From Betaproteobacteria bacterium (GTDB lineage Bacteria; Pseudomonadota; Gammaproteobacteria; Burkholderiales; SG8-39), in the NCBI GenBank assembly GCA_012274205.1, contig JAAOZY010000136.1:1-11063 (forward strand): 11,063 nt of DNA, read 5' to 3'. Shown piece by piece: positions 6,211-11,063 of the stretch. How positions within the stretch are numbered: the first letter of the stretch is position 1; every line of letters begins with the position of its first letter. A program made the position numbers and the translations under genes. The notes under the pieces are model-generated. The model was not told where the DNA came from. It was given only the letters and a program-made list of their open reading frames with translations, and did no database searches.

Positions 6211-6216
6211 ATTAGA

Positions 6217-6279
6217 ATGCAGCAGGAACAGTGGCACAACAATAATGCTCAAACCCGGTATCGGAGGATAACAAGATGA
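6217..6279 (+). CDS. Possible 20-residue leader ORF coupled to the orphan tctC
   Basis: The frame starts ATG at 6217 with GGAGG six bases upstream and runs 20 codons to a TGA at 6277 that overlaps the ATG of the next gene (ATGA). The peptide (start MQQEQWHNNN, end RYRRITR) is polar and basic, with no membrane segment and no recognisable domain. It fills almost all of the 86-base gap after the anchor gene. It may be a translated leader that opens the downstream ribosome binding site, or simply chance; 60-base open frames are common in GC-rich DNA. The good ribosome binding site and the stop/start overlap are the only support. Confidence 0.3.
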   Translation: MQQEQWHNNNAQTRYRRITR

Positions 6280-7235
6280 AGTTGTCGCGAATATTTGCCG
6301 TTCTGCTGGCGCTGGCTTGCAGCAGCGCCTGGGCCCTGGACTATCCGGGCAAACCGGTCAGGATCATTGTGCCGTTTGCGCCCGGCGGGGCGACCGATAT
6401 CGTGACGCGGTTGCTGGCGCAGAAGCTGACCGAGGCCTGGGGCCAGTCGGTGATCGTCGAGAACCGCGCCGGCGCGGGCGGCAACATCGGCGGCGAGGCG
6501 GTGGCCAGGTCCACGCCAGACGGCTATACGCTGTTCATGACCTCGGGCTCGATCGTCACCGCCAACCAGTACGTCTACAAGAAGATGTCCTTCGATCCGG
6601 CCAAGGATCTGCTGCCAATCACCAACGTGGCGAGCGGGCCGCAGGTCATTGTGGTGAACCCGAGCTTCCCGGCGAAGACCCTGAAACAGTTCATGGACGA
6701 GGCCCGCGCCAAACCCGGCACGCTCAATTACGGCCATGCCGGCATCGGCACCCAGACGCATCTGGCGGCGGAAAATTTCCTCTATACGGCGAAGCTCGAC
6801 GTCACCAGCATCCCCTACAAGGGGGAAGGCCCGGCGATGACCGATCTGGTGGCCAATCAGATCAACATGGTGACCGCCAATATTGCCGGCGCGATCGGCC
6901 ATATCAGTCAGGGCAAACTGCGCGCGCTTGCGGTGACCGGCAAACAGCGTTCGCCGCAGCTGCCCGACGTGCCTGCGGCGGCCGAATCGCTGCCGGGCTT
7001 CGAGAACATCGGCTGGTTCGGATTGATGGCGCCGGCGGGCACGCCGAAAGAGATTATCGACAAGGTGTATCGCGATACGGCGAAAGTTCTCGATACCGCG
7101 GAAATGCGCGCCCGCTTCTATGTGCTGGGGATGGCGCCGGTTGGCAACACGCCGGAGCAATTCGCCCTTGCCATCCGCGAGGAAAGCGCGCGCTGGGCCA
7201 AGGTGGTGCGCGAGCGCAAGATTGCGGTCAACTAG
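6276..7235 (+). CDS. Orphan Bug/TctC-family periplasmic solute-binding protein
   Basis: This 319-residue periplasmic binding protein has a signal peptide at about residues 1-20 (basic MKLSR, hydrophobic core, AWA before LD). Canonical Bug signatures follow: YPGKPVRIIVPFAPGGATD, VENRAGAGGNIGGE, STPDGYTL, PGTLNYGHAGIGT, the IPYKGEGPAM loop and LPDVPAAAES. Unlike the tctC at 3593, the binding loop here is fully canonical. GGAGG lies eight bases before the ATG. No TctA or TctB gene accompanies it. In Bordetella-like bacteria many such proteins stand alone and either share a permease or act as extracytoplasmic sensors; that is family knowledge. Its place between complex II-like genes and a fumarase-type hydratase suggests a C4-dicarboxylate or related hydroxy acid as ligand, which is inference. 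It could feed the TctAB pair encoded about 3 kb upstream. Confidence 0.92.
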   Translation: MKLSRIFAVLLALACSSAWALDYPGKPVRIIVPFAPGGATDIVTRLLAQKLTEAWGQSVIVENRAGAGGNIGGEAVARSTPDGYTLFMTSGSIVTANQYVYKKMSFDPAKDLLPITNVASGPQVIVVNPSFPAKTLKQFMDEARAKPGTLNYGHAGIGTQTHLAAENFLYTAKLDVTSIPYKGEGPAMTDLVANQINMVTANIAGAIGHISQGKLRALAVTGKQRSPQLPDVPAAAESLPGFENIGWFGLMAPAGTPKEIIDKVYRDTAKVLDTAEMRARFYVLGMAPVGNTPEQFALAIREESARWAKVVRERKIAVN

Positions 7236-7242
7236 CCCGCTT

Positions 7243-8118
7243 ATGGACGTCGATCTGAAACAGGTGGAAGAGGCGGCCAAGGAGCTGTACATCCGCGCGC
7301 TGAAGATTCTGCCGCCCGACATCAAGTCGGGCATAGCCGCGCTCGAGCGCAACGAAACCGGCGCAACGGCGAAGACCATACTCGGCACCATGATGCGCAA
7401 CATCAGCGTTGCCGCAGACAACGCCAACCTTTTGTGCCAGGACACCGGCATCCCGATCTACAACGTGACCATAGGCCGCGGCGTGAATGTGGATGGTTTC
7501 GCGCTGAAACAGGCAATACGCGCCGGCTGCGCGCGCGCGACGCGCGAGCACCCGCTGCGCTCCTCGGTGGTGCACCCGCTCACGCGTGCCAACGAACAGA
7601 CTTCCTGCGGCCGCGGCGTGCCGGTGATCCACATCGATTTTTCCAGTTTGGACCAGACGCTCGCGATCGAAATGATCCCCAAGGGCTCGGGCTCGGAGAA
7701 CAGCTCCTGGCTGAAGATGGCCATCCCCGCCGAGGGCGTGGACGCGGTCAAGACCTTCGTCGTCGACTGCGTGCTGGAGTCGGGCGGCAAGAGCTGTCCG
7801 CCCACCATCGTCGGCGTGGGCGTGGGCGGGACCGCGGACCTGTGCGTGCACCTGGCCAAGCAGGCGGCGACGCGGCCGCTGGGCTCGCGCTGCACCGACC
7901 GCGAGGGCGCGCGGCTGGAGCAGGCGCTGTCCGCGGCGGTGAACCAGCTCGGCGTCGGGCCGCAGGGCCTGGGCGGGGATGCGACCGCGTTCGCGGTGCA
8001 TGTCGAAACCGCCGCAACCCACATCACCATGAACCCGGTTGCGGTGAACATGCAGTGCCATTCGGCGCGGCGCGCGCGCGCCACGTTTACGCCGGGCGGC
8101 ATCGAATACGGATTCTAG
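7243..8118 (+). CDS. Class I fumarase/tartrate dehydratase-type hydratase, alpha subunit
   Basis: This 291-residue alpha subunit belongs to an oxygen-sensitive [4Fe-4S] hydro-lyase (fumarase class I, TtdA-like), which reversibly hydrates fumarate or dehydrates a related hydroxy acid in the cytoplasm. Three Cys at positions and spacing close to those of TtdA can bind the cluster: C65 in LCQDTG, C185 in GGKSCPP and C272 in MQCHSA. Other family blocks are NEQTSCGRGVP, the PKGSGSEN loop and GVGVGGTAD. Length fits stand-alone alpha subunits. The start at 7243 is chosen because it begins the conserved alpha-subunit N terminus and lies seven bases after the previous stop; the longer frame reaching back to 7120 would overlap the binding-protein gene. 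No strong ribosome binding site is seen, so translation is probably coupled. The beta subunit follows directly. Fumarate, L-tartrate or mesaconate could be the substrate. Confidence 0.92.
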   Translation: MDVDLKQVEEAAKELYIRALKILPPDIKSGIAALERNETGATAKTILGTMMRNISVAADNANLLCQDTGIPIYNVTIGRGVNVDGFALKQAIRAGCARATREHPLRSSVVHPLTRANEQTSCGRGVPVIHIDFSSLDQTLAIEMIPKGSGSENSSWLKMAIPAEGVDAVKTFVVDCVLESGGKSCPPTIVGVGVGGTADLCVHLAKQAATRPLGSRCTDREGARLEQALSAAVNQLGVGPQGLGGDATAFAVHVETAATHITMNPVAVNMQCHSARRARATFTPGGIEYGF

Positions 8119-8140
8119 CGGGCGATCGAGGCGCATACGC

Positions 8141-8749
8141 ATGGCACATTACGATTTCCAAACCCCGGTCGGCGAAACCGCGATCCGAGCCCTGCGCGTA
8201 AACGATACGGTCAGCCTCAACGGCGCGCTGTTCGGCATCCGCGACGCGACCCAGATCCACATGTTCGACCGCGGGCGCAAGACGCGCTTCGACCTCGCCG
8301 GGCATGCGGCAATCCACACCGCCCCCAACGTGAAGAAAGTGGAACGCTCGGCCGCGTATCCGGCCGGCTACGCGCCGGTTTGCATCGGCACCACCACCAG
8401 CGCGCGCATGGAGCGCTTCACCCGGCCGCTGATGCGCGAATACGGCGTGCGCATGATCATCGGCAAGGGCGGCCTGCTTGCCGATTCGCAGGCGGCCTTC
8501 GCCGAGTTCGGCGGCGTGTATCTCGCGATCGTCGGCGGCGCGGCGGCGCTGGAAACCACCTGGATCGAGCAGATCGAGGATGTCGACCTGGACGACCTGA
8601 ATCCCGAGAGCCTGTGGCGCTTCCGCGTCAAGGGTTTCGGGCCGCTGCTGGTGGCGATGGACAGCCACGGCGGCAGTCTTTATACCGAGCTCGGCAAGAC
8701 GAGCGCAGGCCGCCGCGCCGCGGCACTGGCCAGCCTGGGCGTCAAGTGA
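8141..8749 (+). CDS. Class I fumarase/tartrate dehydratase-type hydratase, beta subunit
   Basis: This 202-residue beta subunit (FumA C-terminal/TtdB domain) pairs with the alpha subunit to complete the active site. Family blocks seen are LRVNDTVSLNG at about residues 18-28, the RDA motif at 34-36, GTTTSARM at about 83-90, IGKGG at 107-111, YLAIVGGAAAL at about 127-137, and the ESLWRF...FGPLLVAMD end block at about 156-174. Two blocks differ from what I know of fumarases. The usual RDxAHKR-type motif reads RDATQIHMF, with Gln where His is expected. GPTTS reads GTTTS. GAGG lies nine bases before the ATG, and the gene follows the alpha gene after 22 bases. The core fold is intact, so this is a divergent subfamily rather than a broken gene. 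Substrate may not be fumarate. Confidence 0.88.
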   Translation: MAHYDFQTPVGETAIRALRVNDTVSLNGALFGIRDATQIHMFDRGRKTRFDLAGHAAIHTAPNVKKVERSAAYPAGYAPVCIGTTTSARMERFTRPLMREYGVRMIIGKGGLLADSQAAFAEFGGVYLAIVGGAAALETTWIEQIEDVDLDDLNPESLWRFRVKGFGPLLVAMDSHGGSLYTELGKTSAGRRAAALASLGVK

Positions 8750-8832
8750 ACGCTAGCGACGCCGCCATTGCCGTCGCGTGCGGCGGCGCCCGGCTGCAAC
8801 TCGCGGCTGCGTTCGGAGTTCCGCTGCAATGA
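8746..8832 (+). CDS. Possible 28-codon ORF bridging the hydratase and aroG genes (weak)
   Basis: A GTG at 8746 overlaps the beta-subunit stop (GTGA), and the frame runs 28 codons to a TGA that overlaps the aroG start (ATGA). The peptide is small and Ala-rich, with no recognisable domain and no run of aromatic residues that would mark an aromatic amino acid attenuator. No separate ribosome binding site is seen. It may only act to carry ribosomes to aroG, or it may be chance in GC-rich DNA. Confidence 0.15.
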   Translation: MNASDAAIAVACGGARLQLAAAFGVPLQ

Positions 8833-9917
8833 GCCACCCCTCGACCGAAAACCTCAACGTCGCCTCGTTCGAGGCCATGCCCTCGCCGCGCGAGCTGCAT
8901 GAGCGCGTTCCGCTTCCCGACGCGGGCGCGCAGTTCGTCGCCGCGGCGCGCGCGGCGCTTTGCCGCGTGCTCGATCGCAGCGACCCGCGCCTGCTGCTGA
9001 TCGTCGGCCCGTGCTCCATCCACGATCCGGCCGCCGGCCTGGAATACGCCGAGCGCCTGCGCGCGCTCGCGGCCGAGGTGCAGGACAGCTTCTATGTGGT
9101 CATGCGCGTCTATTTCGAGAAGCCGCGCACCGCCACCGGATGGAAAGGCTTCATCAACGACCCGCACATGGACGATTCCTTCCATATCGAGGAGGGGATG
9201 GAGCGCGCACGCCGCTTCCTCGTCGATCTCGCCGCGATGGGCCTGCCCGCGGCCACCGAGGCGCTGGATCCGGCCGCCCCGCAGTACCTGGGCGACCTCA
9301 TCGCCTGGTACGCGATCGGCGCGCGCACCAGCGAATCGCAGACCCACCGCGAGATGGCCAGCGGCCTGTCGGCGCCGGTCGGGTTCAAGAACGCCACCGA
9401 CGGCAATATCGGCGTCGCCATCAATGCGATACGCTCGGCGCGCGCCCCGCACACGTTTCTCGGCATTACCGCGGACGGAACCCAGGCGATCGTGCGCACC
9501 CGCGGCAACCGCTACGGCCACATCGTGCTGCGCGGCGGGCAGAACCCGAACTATGACACCGCGCAGGTGGCGCTGACCGAGCGCGAGCTGGCGCAGGCCG
9601 GGCTCGAGCCCAACCTGATCATCGACTGCGCGCACGCGAATTCGCTGAAGAAGCCGGAGCTGCAGCCATTGGTGTTCAGGGACTGCGTGCATCAGATCAT
9701 CGAGGGCAACACCTCCATCGTCGGCCTGATGCTCGAGAGCAATCTGGTGGCCGGCAACCAGCCGATCCCGGAGGACAAATCCAGGCTGGTCTACGGCTGC
9801 TCCATTACCGACCCGTGCATCGGCTGGGACACCACGGCAAAGCTGCTGCGCGAATCCGCCGCGGCCCTGGCGCCGGCGCTGCGCGCGCGCCTGAACGGCG
9901 TGCGCAAGCAGGGATGA
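8829..9917 (+). CDS. aroG: 3-deoxy-7-phosphoheptulonate (DAHP) synthase, class I AroG/F/H type
   Basis: This 362-residue cytoplasmic enzyme condenses phosphoenolpyruvate and erythrose 4-phosphate, the first step of the shikimate pathway. Numbering is one or two above E. coli AroG, so landmark residues can be matched. Metal ligands are C62 in VGPCSIHDP, H269 in DCAHANS, E303 in MLESN and D328 in SITDPC. Substrate residues lie in RVYFEKPRT (R93, K98), GARTSESQTHRE and VGFKNATDG. D147, P151 and S181 align with the feedback-site positions D146, P150 and S180 of AroG, so the allosteric pocket looks intact and inhibition by an aromatic amino acid is likely; which one I cannot tell. The ATG at 8829 is preferred over an in-frame GTG at 8778, whose extra residues are Arg-rich and non-conserved. 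The stop overlaps the next start (ATGA). Confidence 0.95.
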   Translation: MSHPSTENLNVASFEAMPSPRELHERVPLPDAGAQFVAAARAALCRVLDRSDPRLLLIVGPCSIHDPAAGLEYAERLRALAAEVQDSFYVVMRVYFEKPRTATGWKGFINDPHMDDSFHIEEGMERARRFLVDLAAMGLPAATEALDPAAPQYLGDLIAWYAIGARTSESQTHREMASGLSAPVGFKNATDGNIGVAINAIRSARAPHTFLGITADGTQAIVRTRGNRYGHIVLRGGQNPNYDTAQVALTERELAQAGLEPNLIIDCAHANSLKKPELQPLVFRDCVHQIIEGNTSIVGLMLESNLVAGNQPIPEDKSRLVYGCSITDPCIGWDTTAKLLRESAAALAPALRARLNGVRKQG

Positions 9918-10273
9918 ACAGGCCGCCGGGCAATCTGGACGAGCTCGCGCGCACCATTCGGGCGTTCGCGGCGGAGCGCGACTGGGATCAGTTCCATACG
10001 CCGAAGAACCTCGCCATGGGCGTGGCGATCGAGGCGGCCGAACTGATGGAAGAGTTTCATTGGCTCACGCCGGAACAGTCGCGCGCGCTGCCGCCGGAGC
10101 AGCTGCAGGCGGTGCGCCACGAGATCGCCGACGTACTGGTCTACCTGGTGCTGCTCGCCGACAAGCTCGGCGTCGACCTGCTGGCGGCGGCAGCCGAAAA
10201 GATCGCGCTCAACGCCGCGAAGTATCCCGCCGACACCGTGCGCGGCAAGGCGACCAAGTACGACAAGTACTAG
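9914..10273 (+). CDS. MazG-like nucleotide pyrophosphohydrolase
   Basis: This 119-residue single-domain protein belongs to the all-alpha NTP pyrophosphatase (MazG/RS21-C6/dCTPase) superfamily, which hydrolyses (d)NTPs to monophosphates and pyrophosphate and so cleans the nucleotide pool. The metal-binding E-x-x-E...E-x-x-D pattern is present: E40 and E43 with E47 in IEAAELMEEF, then E70 and D73 in HEIADVL. The N-terminal RDWDQFHTPKNLA and the C-terminal NAAKYPADTVRGKA blocks are typical of the short RS21-C6-like group, not of the two-domain MazG. Its ATG overlaps the aroG stop, so it is translationally coupled to DAHP synthase, although no direct metabolic link is obvious. The natural nucleotide substrate is unknown; dCTP and modified dNTPs are known for relatives. 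Confidence 0.9.
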   Translation: MNRPPGNLDELARTIRAFAAERDWDQFHTPKNLAMGVAIEAAELMEEFHWLTPEQSRALPPEQLQAVRHEIADVLVYLVLLADKLGVDLLAAAAEKIALNAAKYPADTVRGKATKYDKY

Positions 10274-10307
10274 CCTGCCGATGTTGGGATCGCGTTCCGG
10301 CACCTGA

Positions 10308-11063
10308 ATGCTCAGCTACCGCCACGGATTCCATGCCGGCAATCATGCCGACGTGCTCAAGCATGTGGTGCTGGTGCAGCTGCTGCGCTACCTGAGGCAG
10401 AAGGACAAGCCGCTGTACTTCATCGACACCCACGCCGGCGCCGCCGCCTACGCGCTGGATGAGGGCTACGCCACCAAGAACGCGGAATACGACAGCGGCA
10501 TAGCCCGTCTGTGGCAGCGCGAGGATCTGCCGCAGGCGGTGGCCGAATACGTCGCCCAGGTGCGCGCGCTCAATGCGGGCAGCGCCTTGCGCCGCTATCC
10601 GGGCTCGCCGCAGCTGGCCGCACAGCTGCTGCGAGCGCAGGACCGGCTGCGCCTGTTCGAACTGCACAGCAGCGAGAGCCGGCTGCTGCAGCAATATTTC
10701 CACGGCGCCGAACCGCGCGTGATGGTGCAGGCAGGCGACGGCTTTGCCGGCCTGCAGGCCCTGTTGCCGCCGCCGTCGCGCCGCGCCCTGGTGTTGATCG
10801 ACCCATCCTACGAAGACAAGAACGACTATCGGCGCGTGCTCGCCGCGCTGCGCGATGCGCTGAAGCGCTTCCGCCCCGGGGTATACGCGGTCTGGTATCC
10901 GCAGGTACAGCGGCGCGAATCGCGCCAGTTTGCGCAGCAGCTCAGGCAGCTGCAGCAAAAAGACTGGCTGCACCTTACGCTGACGGTGAAGAAGCCGGCG
11001 CGGGACGGGCTCGGCCTGCACGGCAGCGGCATGTTCGTGCTCAATCCGCCGTGGCTGCGGCCC
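10308..11063 (+). CDS. rlmJ: 23S rRNA (adenine2030-N6)-methyltransferase RlmJ, 3' end outside window
   Basis: The frame is open from the ATG at 10308 to the last base, giving 252 codons of a protein that is about 280 residues in E. coli. RlmJ uses S-adenosylmethionine to methylate A2030 of 23S rRNA. The N-terminal signature LSYRHGFHAGNHADVLKH is perfect, with Y4, H6 and K18 at the same positions as functional residues of the E. coli enzyme. FIDTHAGAAAY is the SAM-binding block; the third Gly-like position is Ala. The catalytic DPPY-type motif reads DPSYE beginning at D165, and GLHGSGMFVLNPPW is the conserved late block. No strong ribosome binding site precedes the start, which lies 34 bases after the previous stop. 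The Pro-to-Ser change in DPPY is conservative enough that activity is expected. Confidence 0.95.
   Translation, partial: MLSYRHGFHAGNHADVLKHVVLVQLLRYLRQKDKPLYFIDTHAGAAAYALDEGYATKNAEYDSGIARLWQREDLPQAVAEYVAQVRALNAGSALRRYPGSPQLAAQLLRAQDRLRLFELHSSESRLLQQYFHGAEPRVMVQAGDGFAGLQALLPPPSRRALVLIDPSYEDKNDYRRVLAALRDALKRFRPGVYAVWYPQVQRRESRQFAQQLRQLQQKDWLHLTLTVKKPARDGLGLHGSGMFVLNPPWLRP

Noticed and set aside
6249..7451. 400-codon minus-strand frame opposite the orphan tctC
   Set aside because: It crosses two plus-strand genes and shows no conserved motif, so it is a shadow of the codon bias.
8760..8788. CGCCGCC/GGCGGCG inverted repeat after the hydratase beta gene, considered as a terminator
   Set aside because: The loop is 15 bases, no T-run follows, and simple GC-rich repeats of this length are common here.
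8778..8828. In-frame GTG extension of the DAHP synthase
   Set aside because: It would add 17 Arg-rich residues with no family similarity. The ATG at 8829 gives a normal N terminus.
10209..11021. 270-codon minus-strand frame at the right end
   Set aside because: The plus strand over the same bases reads as RlmJ with a full N-terminal signature, running off the edge. The minus-strand product is Gln/Arg-rich shadow sequence.
1..11063. CRISPR arrays, tRNA/rRNA genes, insertion sequences, attachment sites
   Set aside because: No regularly spaced direct repeats, tRNA-like cloverleafs, transposase genes or terminal repeats were seen on reading through; a tool-based scan was not possible.

Overview
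The window is a dense, entirely plus-strand stretch of a high-GC bacterial chromosome. Periplasmic Bug/TctC-type binding proteins, a class I DAHP synthase of the AroFGH type, RlmJ and the general gene style suggest a betaproteobacterium, probably Burkholderiales-like. This assignment is an inference from gene families; there is no rRNA in the window. I see no tRNA, CRISPR array, insertion sequence or phage gene.

Region 1 (1-4570) looks like a catabolic and transport operon. It holds the 3' part of a D-isomer 2-hydroxyacid dehydrogenase, an Ldh2/ComC-type 2-hydroxyacid dehydrogenase of the unrelated 'malate/L-lactate/sulfolactate' fold, and a complete tripartite tricarboxylate transporter in the order tctB-tctA-tctC. 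Two dehydrogenases of different folds next to a TTT transporter resemble the slcC/comC/slcHFG arrangement known for sulfolactate use. There, two opposite-stereospecificity dehydrogenases together racemise the substrate. The substrate here is not proven. An 11-bp palindrome lies between the dehydrogenases and the transporter genes, and GC-rich hairpins follow tctC. The transporter genes are clearly less GC-rich than everything around them.

Region 2 (4728-8749) is a C4-dicarboxylate block. It holds a succinate dehydrogenase/fumarate reductase iron-sulfur subunit and two small haem-b membrane anchors, the three joined by overlapping start and stop codons. These are followed by an orphan Bug/TctC binding protein and the alpha and beta subunits of a class I [4Fe-4S] fumarase/tartrate-type hydratase. 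The catalytic flavoprotein subunit (SdhA/FrdA) is absent from the window. The beta hydratase subunit departs from the usual family motifs. Together these genes could move a C4 acid between succinate, fumarate and malate, but the substrate may differ from the canonical one.

Region 3 (8829-11063) is conserved housekeeping: a DAHP synthase (first step of the shikimate pathway), a MazG-like nucleotide pyrophosphohydrolase that overlaps it, and the 5' 252 codons of rlmJ, a 23S rRNA m6A methyltransferase that runs off the right edge.

I found no convincing wholly new system. The most useful leads are the possible sulfolactate-type locus, the sdh cluster lacking a flavoprotein with its orphan binding protein and divergent hydratase, the palindrome at 1486-1510, and a small ORF with a good ribosome binding site that overlaps the start of the orphan tctC.
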